A stretch of 35,164 nucleotides of DNA, from positions 1-35,164 of the forward strand of contig CAKQIZ010000009.1 in NCBI GenBank assembly GCA_934247125.1. The letters run 5' to 3'. The stretch's first letter is position 1, and every line of letters begins with the position of its first letter. Origin of the DNA: an uncultured Clostridia bacterium (lineage in GTDB: Bacteria > Bacillota > Clostridia > Peptostreptococcales > Anaerovoracaceae). Below, piece by piece: positions 13,777 to 23,048 of the stretch. The translations under genes were made by a program, and so were the position numbers. The notes under the pieces were generated by a model. It did not search any database. It saw only the letters and a program-made list of their open reading frames with translations, and was not told the origin of the DNA.

Positions 13777-14961
13777 CTATCGCGGAAAAATATCGATGAT
13801 TTCTTCCGAGGCCACCGCAGCGTCTATGAGCGCCTCGCAGTCAAGTCTGCTTTCCGATGCAAGGATCCTGTCGAGCTTAGGCTTTGTCACAGGATGCTTC
13901 GGCAGGAATACCGTGCAGCAGTCTTCATAAGGCTGGATAGACGTTTCATACGTGCCTATCTCCTGAGCCTTGTCCATGATGTCGACTTTGTCCATCGCTA
14001 TCAGCGGTCTCATGACCGGCATCGTCACGCATGAATCGGTAACGACGAGCGCCTCCGCCGTCTGACTGGCCACCTGGCCGAGGTTTTCCCCTGTTATCAG
14101 CATACCGCAGCCTGTCTTCTCCGCGATCTTCTGAGCGATCCTCATCATGAACCTTCTGACGAGTATCGTAGTCTCTTCTTCCGGACAATTCTGTACTATC
14201 TCCTCCTGTACAGGCAGCAGGTTTATCACATGCATCTTGAATCTGCCGCAGTAAGTGGCAACGATAGCTGCAAGATCTTCGACCTTTTCCTGTGCGCGCT
14301 GGCTCGTATACGGATATGAATGAAAATGCACAGCTTCTATCATCATTCCGCGCTTAGCCATCATCCATGTAGCGACCGGCGAATCTATGCCACCTGAAAG
14401 CAGCGAAAGACCCTTGCCGTTCGTTCCGAGCGGCAGACCGCCGAAGCCTGCGATCTTGTCCTGATATATATACGATTTCTCACGTCTGACATCTACGAAA
14501 AGCAGGCAGTCGGGATGATGCACATCGACTTTCAGCACCTTGCAGCCCTTGAGGACTTCTGCGCCTATAAGTCTGCCGATGTCCGGCGACTTTACAGGAA
14601 AGTTCTTGTCAGCTCTCTTCGCTTCCACCTTGAACGTCTTGACGCCGCGCTCGTCTATAGCCTCGAGCATGTACTCGACCGCAGCCTTTCCGATAGCCTC
14701 CATCGTGCTCTCGCACTCTATCGCAGGACTGATAGACGCCACTCCGAAAACCTTCGAGATCTCCTTTATTATCGCCTGTTTGTCAAGGCTTTTGTCTGCT
14801 CTCACGAAGATAAGACCTTCGTGGCGCTTTACACTCACGCCGTCGAATTTTTTGAGAAGCTTTCTGATACGCTCAACAAGCATCCTTTCGAAATAAGGCT
14901 TGTTCATTCCCTTCAGTGCGACTTCGCCGCATCTGACTATAAAAATATGTTCATTATTCAC
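13777..14961 (-). CDS. thiI: tRNA 4-thiouridine synthase ThiI
   Basis: A 394-residue enzyme that adenylates U8 of tRNA and inserts sulfur. It has an N-terminal ferredoxin-like region and THUMP domain (to about residue 165) and a PP-loop ATPase with LLSGGIDSPVATW (about 186-198). The C-terminal rhodanese domain of E. coli ThiI is absent, as in most Firmicutes. The CC pair in PYEDCCTVF may take part in sulfur transfer, which is inference. It lies downstream of a cysteine desulfurase on the same strand, the probable sulfur donor, as in the B. subtilis NifZ-ThiI pair. A long GC-rich palindrome separates the two genes. Confidence 0.95.
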   Translation of the reverse strand: MNNEHIFIVRCGEVALKGMNKPYFERMLVERIRKLLKKFDGVSVKRHEGLIFVRADKSLDKQAIIKEISKVFGVASISPAIECESTMEAIGKAAVEYMLEAIDERGVKTFKVEAKRADKNFPVKSPDIGRLIGAEVLKGCKVLKVDVHHPDCLLFVDVRREKSYIYQDKIAGFGGLPLGTNGKGLSLLSGGIDSPVATWMMAKRGMMIEAVHFHSYPYTSQRAQEKVEDLAAIVATYCGRFKMHVINLLPVQEEIVQNCPEEETTILVRRFMMRIAQKIAEKTGCGMLITGENLGQVASQTAEALVVTDSCVTMPVMRPLIAMDKVDIMDKAQEIGTYETSIQPYEDCCTVFLPKHPVTKPKLDRILASESRLDCEALIDAAVASEEIIDIFPR

Positions 14962-14994
14962 TTATCTGACCACCTTTACTATTGATATCCTTAC

Positions 14995-15016
14995 GGCAGG
15001 CGGCCGGCCGCCTGCC
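14995..15016. repeat. Perfect 22-bp GC palindrome between the cysteine desulfurase and thiI
   Basis: Arms GGCAGGCGGCC (14995-15005) and GGCCGCCTGCC (15006-15016) are exactly complementary with no spacer. No U-tract follows in either direction, so it is not a standard terminator. It may be an mRNA processing or stability hairpin in the dicistronic message. Confidence 0.75.
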
Positions 15017-15030
15017 ACTTCACGTATCTT

Positions 15031-16194
15031 CTATCTGAAGCTGCCCAGCCTTCGGAAGCGTTTCACCGCAGCAGCCACTTTATCCGCCGCAATGTCGATC
15101 TCTTCTATCGAATTCATCCTTCCGAAGCTGAATCTCAGCGTTCCTTCTATTTCCTTGTCTTTGAGCCCCATAGCCTTGAGCACGTGGCTCTGACCCTTCT
15201 TGTTGGAGGAGCATGCCGATCCCGTCGACACGTATATGCCGTCCTGTTCCAGTGTGTGCAGCAGCACTTCGCCGCGTGTTCCCAGAAACGATATATTCAG
15301 CAGCGAGCTGCAGCATTCGCCGGCATTCTCACCGGCTGTTTCCGGACTGTTTATCACTATGTCATCGAGCGATGCCGTCAGCTGCGATATCAGCCGCTGT
15401 CTCATCTGAGCCATAGATGCGCTGTTTTCACGTCGGCCGTGCTCAGACATCTCCGCTGCCAGGCCGAATCCCGCTATCGCAGGTACGTTCTCTGTTCCCG
15501 AACGCTCGCCGCTTTCCTGACCGCCTCCGCATATGAACGCCGGTATGTTCACGCCTTCTCTTATGCATATGGCTCCGGTGCCTTTCGGTCCATGGATCTT
15601 GTGTCCGCTTACCGATATCACATCTGCGTCGCTGCAAAGCGGCAGTTTACCGAAGCTCTGCACCGCATCGCAGTGGAATATCCCCGGTGAATCCTTTTCT
15701 TTCATTATCTGTCTGACTTCGTTTACGGGCATTATCGTTCCCGCTTCATTATTCACATGCATCATAGATACAAGGATCGTTTCATCGTTTACAGCCGATC
15801 TCAGCGCATCAATATCAAGTCTGCAGTTTCGGTCGACACCGACATATATCACCTCGAAACCCTGTCTTTCCAGCTCCCTGCAGCACTCCAGCACTGCCGG
15901 ATGCTCCACCGCTGTCGTCACGATCCTTTTGCCGCGCCTTTTCAATGCCTTTACAGCTCCGAATATCGCCATGTTATCCGCTTCTGTACCTCCGGATGTA
16001 AAATACACCCTGCCGTCTTCCATACCGATCGTCTTCTGCAGTGAGGCACGCGCCTTTTTTACAGCCTTTTCACTGTCCACACCGAGCTGATAGAGTGATG
16101 ATGGATTGCCGTAAAACTCGTCCATATACCTCAGCATCTCGCGCGTCACCTCCGGATACTGCCTCGTCGTCGCACTGTTATCCAAATAAATCAT
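15031..16194 (-). CDS. Cysteine desulfurase (NifS/IscS family, ThiI partner)
   Basis: A 387-residue PLP enzyme converting cysteine to alanine plus enzyme-bound persulfide. It starts MIYLDNSATTR, has TSGGTEADNMAI (about 67-78), the PLP lysine in SVSGHKIHGPKG (about 194-205), and the active-site cysteine in STGSACSS (about 322-329). The extended mobile loop suits interaction with acceptors such as ThiI. Adjacency to thiI points to tRNA thiolation, and possibly thiamine synthesis, rather than a dedicated Fe-S operon; no IscU gene is beside it. TAGGAG precedes the ATG. Confidence 0.93.
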   Translation of the reverse strand: MIYLDNSATTRQYPEVTREMLRYMDEFYGNPSSLYQLGVDSEKAVKKARASLQKTIGMEDGRVYFTSGGTEADNMAIFGAVKALKRRGKRIVTTAVEHPAVLECCRELERQGFEVIYVGVDRNCRLDIDALRSAVNDETILVSMMHVNNEAGTIMPVNEVRQIMKEKDSPGIFHCDAVQSFGKLPLCSDADVISVSGHKIHGPKGTGAICIREGVNIPAFICGGGQESGERSGTENVPAIAGFGLAAEMSEHGRRENSASMAQMRQRLISQLTASLDDIVINSPETAGENAGECCSSLLNISFLGTRGEVLLHTLEQDGIYVSTGSACSSNKKGQSHVLKAMGLKDKEIEGTLRFSFGRMNSIEEIDIAADKVAAAVKRFRRLGSFR

Positions 16195-16213
16195 GTATTT
16201 CTCCTATAACAGT

Positions 16214-16238
16214 CTGAGGCGGATCCAGTCCGCCTCAG
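16214..16238. terminator. Hairpin between the ribonuclease Y and cysteine desulfurase genes
   Basis: A 10-bp stem CTGAGGCGGA/TCCGCCTCAG has a 5-base loop. The T-rich stretch TTAGTTTTTATT follows on the plus strand only. Read in the direction of the flanking minus-strand genes it is a hairpin without a U-tract. Confidence 0.55.
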
Positions 16239-16266
16239 TTAGTTTTTATTCTGACTTTGTCATCGT

Positions 16267-17811
16267 CTATTTCGCATAGTCTACTGCTCTCGTCTCCCTG
16301 ACAACATTGACTTTTATCTGACCGGGATATTCGAGCTCTGATTCGATCTTCTTCGAAATATCTCTTGCAAGCAGGGCTATCGCATCATCGCCAACTTCAT
16401 CAGGTTTCGCGATGATCCTGATCTCTCTTCCCGCCTGTATCGCAAACGATCTCTCTACGCCTTCGGTAGTGTTTGCGATCTCTTCGAGCTTCTGCAGTCT
16501 CTTGATATACGACTCAAGAGTTTCACGCCTTGCACCCGGTCTCGCTGCCGAAAGTGCGTCTGCCGCAGCGATAAGTACAGCTTCGATCGACTTAGGCTCG
16601 TAATCGCCGTGGTGTGCAGCCATTCCATTGATCACAGCTTCGGACTCCTTGTACTTTCTCAGCACTTCGATACCGATATCCACATGTGTGCCTTCACGCT
16701 CGTGGTCGAGAGCCTTTCCTATGTCATGCAGGAGTCCCGCTCTCTTCGCAAGAGTCACATCCAGTCCGAGTTCGCCTGCCATCAGACCTGCCAGATGCGC
16801 CACCTCTACGGAGTGCTTGAGCACGTTCTGACCGTATGACGTCCTGTACTTCAGTCTTCCCAGCAGCTTTATCAGTTCAGGATGAAGGTTGTGGATGCCT
16901 ACCTCGAAGGTAGCCTGTTCGCCTTCCTCCTTGATTATAGCATTGACTTCTTTTTCTGATTTCTGCACCATTTCCTCGATCCTTGCCGGATGTATCCTTC
17001 CGTCAACGATCAGTTTTTCAAGCGACAGTCTGGCGATCTCTCTCCTTACAGGATCGAAACCCGACAGTATGACCGCTTCAGGCGTATCATCTATTATCAG
17101 ATCGATACCCGTGAGTGTCTCGATGGCGCGTATGTTCCTGCCTTCTCTTCCGATGATACGACCCTTCATCTCATCGTTAGGAAGCGGCACGACAGAAACC
17201 GTAGATTCTGCAACGTGATCCGCCGCACATCTCTGGATGGCTCCGGTGATTATCTCCTTCGCCTTTTTCTCCGCGTCTTCCTTTGCCTTGTTCTCGATGT
17301 CCTTGTACAAAAGCGCAGCGTCGCTTCGTGCTTCCTTTTCTACCTTCTGCAGTATGATCTCTCTCGCCTGTTCGATGGAGTATCCGGAGATCTTCTCGAG
17401 TTCCTCGAGCTGCCTCTTCAGCAGTCTCTCCATTTCCTGCTGCTTGCCGGTAATGCTTTTTTCTTTATTAGTAATGCTTTCTTCTTTCTTCTCAATATTT
17501 TCAAGTTTTCTGTCTATCGACTCCTCCTTCTGAACGAGTCTTCTCTCAGATTTCTGGATCTCATTTCGCCTTTCTCTTATCTCTTTCTCGGCATCACTTC
17601 TGTGCCTGTGAGCTTCCTCCTTGGCCTCCAGTATCTTTTCCTTTTTGAGCGTTTCCGCTCTGTTCTCAGCGTCGAGTATCAGGTTCTTGGCCTTCTGTTC
17701 AGCATTCCCGATAGTCTTTTCGCCTATAGATTTTCTTAGTATATATCCAACCAGTACACCTATCACAAGAGCTACCAGTCCAACAACAACCGCTATAACG
17801 ATTTCCGTCAT
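16267..17811 (-). CDS. rny: Ribonuclease Y
   Basis: A 514-residue membrane-anchored endoribonuclease that initiates mRNA turnover. It has one N-terminal membrane helix (residues 4-24), a long charged coiled coil (about 30-200), and a KH domain beginning near residue 212 that includes [17 protein letters not shown]. The HD phosphodiesterase domain has [10 protein letters not shown] and [12 protein letters not shown] with the metal-binding HD pair. Full length for the family. A consensus promoter lies upstream in the spacer divergent from rodA. Confidence 0.97.
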   Translation of the reverse strand: MTEIVIAVVVGLVALVIGVLVGYILRKSIGEKTIGNAEQKAKNLILDAENRAETLKKEKILEAKEEAHRHRSDAEKEIRERRNEIQKSERRLVQKEESIDRKLENIEKKEESITNKEKSITGKQQEMERLLKRQLEELEKISGYSIEQAREIILQKVEKEARSDAALLYKDIENKAKEDAEKKAKEIITGAIQRCAADHVAESTVSVVPLPNDEMKGRIIGREGRNIRAIETLTGIDLIIDDTPEAVILSGFDPVRREIARLSLEKLIVDGRIHPARIEEMVQKSEKEVNAIIKEEGEQATFEVGIHNLHPELIKLLGRLKYRTSYGQNVLKHSVEVAHLAGLMAGELGLDVTLAKRAGLLHDIGKALDHEREGTHVDIGIEVLRKYKESEAVINGMAAHHGDYEPKSIEAVLIAAADALSAARPGARRETLESYIKRLQKLEEIANTTEGVERSFAIQAGREIRIIAKPDEVGDDAIALLARDISKKIESELEYPGQIKVNVVRETRAVDYAK

Positions 17812-17929
17812 TGATCACCCTCCTTTTTCTTCTAGATTTTCAAGTTTTTATAATCAACTCAAAGTTCCTTGTAAATATCAATTTTATTATATAAGAAGTA
17901 ATAATAATTAATTAAAAGCACACAATATC

Positions 17930-17958
17930 ATTATAGACTTTTTTGTCCTAGTAGTCAA
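17930..17958 (-). promoter_or_regulatory. Sigma-A promoter of the ribonuclease Y gene
   Basis: On the minus strand TTGACT (17953-17958), a 17-base spacer and TATAAT (17930-17935). The transcript leader is about 110 bases and AT-rich. Confidence 0.8.
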
Positions 17959-17977
17959 GGAAAGTGAGGGGGCATCG

Positions 17978-19075
17978 ATGAACAAAATTTCCCAGTTATT
18001 CAGACACTGCAACCGTTTCGTACTTGTCGCACCCATCGCCCTCTCAGCTGCGGGCATCGCCGCGATAGCAAGCGTCAGCCGCACTGACAAGACCTTCCTC
18101 ACCAGGGAAGTCATCATACAGTCTGCAGCCCTCGTGATCGGACTGATACTCGTATTTGTCATCACATATGAGGGCTACAGATATTTTACTGACCTGGAGA
18201 AACCCATATATATATTCAGCATGGTACTGCTGCTGTCCGTGTATATGCCCGGACTCGGCACATCGCTGTACGGTTCACGCTCCTGGATAGATCTGGGATC
18301 CATCACGATCCAGCCGTCCGAACCGGTAAAAATCTTTTTCATCATACTTATGGCCTCCTATCTCTCACGATGCAGGGATACTCTTGCAAATGCGCACGGA
18401 GCGGCAGCCGCAGCGCTTTATGCGCTGCCGTTCATACTCATCGTCACAAAGGAGGACTTCGGCAGCGGCTGTGTATTCTGTGCTATCTGGATATTCATGG
18501 TATTCTGTTCCGGACTGGAGCTGCGCACCATCTGCAGGCTGGCTCTCGTATTCGTATCGCTCATACCGATCGCCTATTTTTTTATGGCCGGATACCAGAA
18601 GGACCGCATAGATGCATTCCTGAACCCGGGTGATCTGAGTCTTCCCGGTAACTATCAGGTCTGGAATGCAAAGGTCGCCGCAGGTTCGGGCGGCCTGTTC
18701 GGCAAAGGATTCATGCAGGGCACGCAGGGTGCGCTCGGTTTCCTGCCGGTCCCCGAATCAGACTTCATATTCGCCTCTTTCGTGGAAGAAACAGGTTTCT
18801 TCGGCGGTATGCTGATCATAGGACTTTTCGCATTCTTTCTTTTTGAGACGCTGAAGATCGCAAAGTATGCAGAAGATCTCCAGGGCACCCTCATCGCTGC
18901 AGGGCTTGCCGGAATGTTCTTTTTCCAGGCTTTTGAAAACATCGCGATGAACATGGGACTGATGCCTGTGACCGGTATCACGCTGCCTTTCGTAAGCTGC
19001 GGCGGCTCGTCTCTGATATCCGCGATGATGGGAGTCGGACTGCTCCTCAGCGTGAGCTGCCGGCAGAAGCTGTGA
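17978..19075 (+). CDS. rodA: RodA/FtsW/SpoVE-family peptidoglycan glycosyltransferase, probably RodA
   Basis: A 365-residue polytopic SEDS protein with about ten membrane helices that polymerises lipid II. Conserved signatures are GSRSWIDLGSITIQPSEPVKI (about 97-117), GSGGLFGKGFMQGTQGALGFLPVPESDFIFA (about 230-260, with the ESDFIF motif), and NMGLMPVTGITLPFVSCGGSS (about 324-344). The EPxK form and position near a class B PBP favour RodA over FtsW. GAGGGGG precedes the ATG. It converges on the minD-PBP-radC group, and the PBP there is its probable transpeptidase partner. Confidence 0.85.
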   Translation: MNKISQLFRHCNRFVLVAPIALSAAGIAAIASVSRTDKTFLTREVIIQSAALVIGLILVFVITYEGYRYFTDLEKPIYIFSMVLLLSVYMPGLGTSLYGSRSWIDLGSITIQPSEPVKIFFIILMASYLSRCRDTLANAHGAAAAALYALPFILIVTKEDFGSGCVFCAIWIFMVFCSGLELRTICRLALVFVSLIPIAYFFMAGYQKDRIDAFLNPGDLSLPGNYQVWNAKVAAGSGGLFGKGFMQGTQGALGFLPVPESDFIFASFVEETGFFGGMLIIGLFAFFLFETLKIAKYAEDLQGTLIAAGLAGMFFFQAFENIAMNMGLMPVTGITLPFVSCGGSSLISAMMGVGLLLSVSCRQKL

Positions 19076-19077
19076 CG

Positions 19078-19110
19078 TGCTCATGACTGATGAGCAGTCC
19101 GGAAGACTGC
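19078..19110 (+). other. Two overlapping hairpins after rodA
   Basis: TGCTCAT/ATGAGCA (19078-19096) and GCAGTC/GACTGC (19094-19110) share three bases, so only one can form fully at a time. No U-tract follows, so rodA may lack an intrinsic terminator here. Confidence 0.45.
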
Positions 19111-19121
19111 ACCTTTACAAG

Positions 19122-19147
19122 AAAAAACAGAGCTCACATAAGCCCTG
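19122..19147 (-). terminator. Terminator of minD, built into its last codons
   Basis: The stem CAGGGCT/AGCTCTG (19128-19147, minus strand) starts inside the final codons and is followed by six U residues (19122-19127). It confirms that the short minD frame ends where its message ends. Confidence 0.7.
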
Positions 19148-19859
19148 TTATCTTGTCTGCTATATCCTGAAAATTCTTTTCTATGTACGTGCCTTTCTTG
19201 CACACTATCGGTATCCCCTTGTTAGTTGAAATATGTATGTTGTCATCATCCTGTATCATGCCGGCAACGGGATTTTTGAACATGTTCAGTATCGAAGCCA
19301 GATCCGGCACGAACCCGGCTTTCATGAGCTCCACTCTGACTTTATTTATTATGAAAACTGTATTGCTCACACCGTGCTCTCTTATGTATCTCTCCGTAAC
19401 GTCTGCATCTCTGAGCGACGCCGCTTCAGGTTCGGTCACGATCACTACCTGATCTGCAGATCCGAGCGCCACATCCAGCATATCGCCTATGCCTGCCGGA
19501 CAGTCGATTATTATGTAGTCGAAATATCTGCGCAGCTTGCCGCACAGCACTTCCATATGGAGTGGCGTGATATCTCTGTCGTCGCGTCTAGGTGATGCCG
19601 CCATGAAATAAAGAGTCTCGAAGCCGTCCACTTTTATCATGGCTTTCTTGATGCGGCAGAGCCCTGAGACTACATCCATTATGTTGTATACGACTTTGTT
19701 TTCCATGCCCAGATATATGTCCATGTTTCTCAGTCCCATATCGAGATCCAGCAATATGACACGCTTTTCCCGCTGTGCCAGTACCGCGCCCAGATTTACG
19801 GAAAACATTGTTTTGCCCGTGCCGCCTTTACCTGATGAAACTAAAATGACTTTTCCCAT
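19134..19859 (-). CDS. minD: MinD-like ATPase without a C-terminal membrane-targeting helix
   Basis: A 241-residue deviant Walker A ATPase of the MinD/ParA group. SSGKGGTGKTMFSVNLG is at 8-24, LLDLDMGLRNMDIYLG at about 39-54, and the switch DCPAGIGD at about 121-128. GLRN and DCPAGI are typical of MinD rather than ParA. The start at 19859 is used because the protein family begins there; the longer frame to 19991 lies in the PBP gene. It overlaps the PBP stop by 19 bases, implying coupling. The product ends at ADKITGLM, about 25 residues short of usual MinD, without the amphipathic membrane helix. No minC or minE is adjacent. It may position division or cell-wall machinery differently. Confidence 0.85.
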   Translation of the reverse strand: MGKVILVSSGKGGTGKTMFSVNLGAVLAQREKRVILLDLDMGLRNMDIYLGMENKVVYNIMDVVSGLCRIKKAMIKVDGFETLYFMAASPRRDDRDITPLHMEVLCGKLRRYFDYIIIDCPAGIGDMLDVALGSADQVVIVTEPEAASLRDADVTERYIREHGVSNTVFIINKVRVELMKAGFVPDLASILNMFKNPVAGMIQDDDNIHISTNKGIPIVCKKGTYIEKNFQDIADKITGLM

Positions 19860-22189
19860 TGTGAATATTCTCCATACTTTCCTATGATTTCTCTTACTGC
19901 CGGAGCTGCATTCGAGGACTCTCCGCCCTGGATCAGCATCACCGCCACCGCGATCTGCGGATCCTCCGCCGGAGCAAGCGCCACTGTCCATGCAAAGCTG
20001 TCGTACCCTTCCTTGTAAAGATCTATGTCGTCTGCGCTTATTTCATTCCGGCTTTTATTTATCACTGCTCTCCTGAGCGCCGTATCATCGTCATCATACA
20101 GATCCGGATAATCCGTCATGAGACGCTCGGCTTCCGCCTCCACCTGACTCATCGTGACGTCAGGCGCTATCAGATGCAGATGTTTTCTCAGATACTCACG
20201 TTCATCTTCAATACTCTTTTTCCCGGCGCGCTGCGCAGTACCTGTCTTCGCTGCAACAGAATAAGGAAAGGATGCAAAGGCTCGATAAAGCGAGCCATCC
20301 TTATCTCCGGTGACGCTTGTCATCGCACTGATTATATAATTGATATCTGCCTTGTCTGGGATTCCTGCCTCCCTCGTTTCCTTCTGCTGTTTCCGGGAAG
20401 CTGCAAGTGTAACAGGTTTCCTTACCCCGCCGTTCGCCAGGGTAGACATATAACTTGCCATCTGAAGCGTGGTGTACGCATTATCTCCCTGCCCGATCGA
20501 AATGTTGAATGTATCGCCTAAAGTCCACTTTATCTGATCGAAATACGTGAATTTACATATAGACGCCAGTGTCTCCGCTTTGTCTTGTCTGATAAAATTC
20601 TCTTTAGTTAGTTTGCCTATAATTTCCTCTAAAGTCAAGTCCTTATCTGCCCATTTTACGATTTTTTCTATATTTTTTCTAGTCTGTTTTCTATCCTTCA
20701 GCGTGTCCTTTTTAAAATACGTTTCTTCTTCTGCGAGCAGATAATTCCTGAGGGAGCTTTTCACCCCCTCTTTTTTGAGCTCTGCAGACGGCAGCACTCC
20801 TGCGCTTTCTTCTATCTCTATACCCGTCTTTCTGCCGAGTCCCAGCATCTTCGCAGTATCGGTTATCGTCTCGTTGCTTATCCTGCGGTCGTAGTCGAGA
20901 GATGTCCCCGATGCAAAGTCTTTTCCTGCAGCGATATCGAAAAAATAGTAATTGCATGATACTTTGAGGGCTTCCCGCAGGCTCACGTATCCGTGTGTTT
21001 CATTTTTTTCATTCCATAGAAAACAGCCGTACGTCCTCCCTCCCAGGGTCACGGCTCCGTCATCATACAGATATTTTTTCTCGTCCAGCCCGCAGCTCAT
21101 CGCAGCCAGTGCGGTCACCGGCTTGAATGCAGAGCCGGGCTGCACGGCTGTCAGTGCGGCCGTGTTGTACATGGGTGCCGGGCTCATCGGATCGTATGGA
21201 TTCTCCTGCTGGAGCGACGCCCATTTCTCTTCTGACACAGATACTGCAAAATCATTGGGATCATAGTCCGGGAAGCTGGCCATGGCGAGCACCTCACCGG
21301 TCCTGACATCGATAGCCACAGCTGCACCTGATGCGGCGTTTTTTGCCGGCGTCATCGCATAATCTCCATAGCTGCTTTCGAATGTGCCTCCTTCTGCGGC
21401 CTTTGTGACCGCCTGTTCAAGAGCGTCCTCAGTCACCTTCTGCAGCCTCGAATCTATCGTGAGCTTTACGTCGCTGCCTTTTTTCGCTTTACTGCTGCTT
21501 ATCAGCCCTGTCACTCTGCCGGAAGAATCCACCCGGAACCGCTGCACGGAGTCGGTTCCTCTGAGCTTTTCCTCATAGCGGTTTTCGATCCCGGCCTTTC
21601 CGATCAGCGCATCCTTTCTGTAGCCTTTTTCATTCACATATCCCTCTTCTTCGTCAGAGCTGATGCGTCCCATATACCCGAGGATATGCGACGCCAGCGT
21701 TCCCTGTGGATAACTTCGCACATATTCAGCAGAAACGCTCACTCCCTTTATCCCCTGCTGCCGTATGTTGTCTGCCGCCTCCTGCGAAACATCGTCCGCA
21801 ATGACTACAGGCATATACGCCGTATATCCCGTATCTGAAACTGCGGCCCGCACTTCGTCGATCGTCACATTCAGATCCTCCCCAAGATCATCCAGCTCGC
21901 TCATCACAGAGGCTGCTGTTTCCAGCATCTCGTCCCGATCCATGCCTGCGCGGCTCACACATACCGAGTACACCGGTCTGCTCGTCGCCAGCACCACCCC
22001 GTTCCTGTCAAGTATATCGCCCCTTGGCGCTGTCTCGTAAACCGTTCTGACCGACATATCTTCCGCGGCGCTTTTCCACTCTCCTGCCTGCACTGAAGTA
22101 AGTATCAGAAGCCTCACGGACAGTACGAGTCCCATAAATATCATGAAAATACTCATCAGCGAATGTTTCGATCTCTTTTCTCGTTTCAC
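19841..22189 (-). CDS. Class B penicillin-binding protein (PBP2-like transpeptidase)
   Basis: A 782-residue elongasome-type transpeptidase with a cytosolic start, a membrane helix at about 11-31, a pedestal domain starting RGDILDRNG (56-64), and the transpeptidase domain. Active-site motifs are PGSAFK (nucleophile S353), SCN 411-413 and KTGT 648-651. Two insertions rich in Lys and Glu (about 475-540 and 655-735) interrupt the catalytic domain. A GTG start at 22189 is supported by AGGAGG four bases before it. It lies between radC and minD, the usual place of mrdA, and pairs functionally with RodA encoded convergently. Confidence 0.9.
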   Translation of the reverse strand: MKREKRSKHSLMSIFMIFMGLVLSVRLLILTSVQAGEWKSAAEDMSVRTVYETAPRGDILDRNGVVLATSRPVYSVCVSRAGMDRDEMLETAASVMSELDDLGEDLNVTIDEVRAAVSDTGYTAYMPVVIADDVSQEAADNIRQQGIKGVSVSAEYVRSYPQGTLASHILGYMGRISSDEEEGYVNEKGYRKDALIGKAGIENRYEEKLRGTDSVQRFRVDSSGRVTGLISSSKAKKGSDVKLTIDSRLQKVTEDALEQAVTKAAEGGTFESSYGDYAMTPAKNAASGAAVAIDVRTGEVLAMASFPDYDPNDFAVSVSEEKWASLQQENPYDPMSPAPMYNTAALTAVQPGSAFKPVTALAAMSCGLDEKKYLYDDGAVTLGGRTYGCFLWNEKNETHGYVSLREALKVSCNYYFFDIAAGKDFASGTSLDYDRRISNETITDTAKMLGLGRKTGIEIEESAGVLPSAELKKEGVKSSLRNYLLAEEETYFKKDTLKDRKQTRKNIEKIVKWADKDLTLEEIIGKLTKENFIRQDKAETLASICKFTYFDQIKWTLGDTFNISIGQGDNAYTTLQMASYMSTLANGGVRKPVTLAASRKQQKETREAGIPDKADINYIISAMTSVTGDKDGSLYRAFASFPYSVAAKTGTAQRAGKKSIEDEREYLRKHLHLIAPDVTMSQVEAEAERLMTDYPDLYDDDDTALRRAVINKSRNEISADDIDLYKEGYDSFAWTVALAPAEDPQIAVAVMLIQGGESSNAAPAVREIIGKYGEYSQWEKSF

Positions 22190-22210
22190 GGAAGCCTCCT
22201 CATCACAAGA

Positions 22211-22891
22211 TCAGTCCATCATCCCCTCCGCTCTCATGCTGACATAGCATCCGTCACCTATAACTATATGATCGAGCACCGGTATACCCAGTATCTCTCC
22301 CGCCTGCATCAGCCGCCTCGTCGTATCAAGATCCGCACTGCTCGGCGTCGGATCCCCGCTGGGATGATTATGTATGAAAACGACTGATCCCGCGCTTCGT
22401 CTGACCGCGTCCACGAATACTTCTCTGGGATGCGTCGTACTCGAACACAGATCGCCTACCGATATCTCAGCTTCTTCGATTATCTCCCCTTTTACATTTA
22501 TCAGCAGCGTCACAAAATGCTCTTTCTTATGATATCTCATTTTCTCCATGAACAGCTCCGCTATATCCGAGGAACGTTCTATACGCGTGCATTCCTCATG
22601 CGGCCTGGTAGCGATGCGTTTTCCCAGCTCTGCCGCTGCCAGTATCTCGCATGCCTTGGCTCTTCCTATGCCTTTTACACGCTGCAGTTCTTCAGGTCTG
22701 CAGCCCGCGAGGAATCTTACGCCCGTGCTGTCAAGCGATATCACTTCTGAGGCCAGATCCAGCGCTGACCTGCCGCCCGTACCGCTCCCTATTATTATCG
22801 CCAGTATCTCTGTATTGGAAAGACGCTCTTTACCTTCTCTAAGCAGCTTTTCTCTTGGTCTTTCACTGTCCGGAAGTTTTCTTATTTTCAT
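22211..22891 (-). CDS. radC: RadC family JAMM/MPN+ protein
   Basis: A 226-residue RadC protein with an N-terminal UPF0758 helix-hairpin-helix part (ERPREKLLREG, RVKGIGRAKACEILAAAELG) and a C-terminal JAMM metalloprotease-like domain with HNHPSGDPTPSSAD (about 173-186). Its cellular role is not settled, and the old DNA-repair label is doubtful. In Firmicutes it commonly precedes mreBCD; here it is followed directly by the PBP gene 21 bases downstream. AGGAGA precedes the ATG. Confidence 0.95.
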   Translation of the reverse strand: MKIRKLPDSERPREKLLREGKERLSNTEILAIIIGSGTGGRSALDLASEVISLDSTGVRFLAGCRPEELQRVKGIGRAKACEILAAAELGKRIATRPHEECTRIERSSDIAELFMEKMRYHKKEHFVTLLINVKGEIIEEAEISVGDLCSSTTHPREVFVDAVRRSAGSVVFIHNHPSGDPTPSSADLDTTRRLMQAGEILGIPVLDHIVIGDGCYVSMRAEGMMD

Positions 22892-22937
22892 TTTCCCCTT
22901 TATCTCCTTTTATTATGCGTCTGCCGCGCTTTATGAT

Positions 22938-22946
22938 ATTATACCA
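22938..22946 (-). promoter_or_regulatory. Extended -10 promoter of the radC-PBP-minD operon
   Basis: On the minus strand TGGTATAAT contains a consensus -10 (22938-22943) with a TG extension, about 45 bases upstream of the radC start. Confidence 0.55.
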
Positions 22947-23048
22947 TATTTTTACATTTATCCCGCATCTTTCTAAATATTTTTTCGATAATTTTTTTCT
23001 CTGCGGGGATAATAAGTAATGCAAAATATTTTTCAGGAGGTCAATATC

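Noticed and set aside
14995..15016. Rho-independent terminator
   Set aside because: The palindrome has no U-tract on either strand.
19859..19991. N-terminal extension of MinD to 19991
   Set aside because: The 44 added residues are the PBP gene read in another frame; MinD homology begins at the ATG at 19859.
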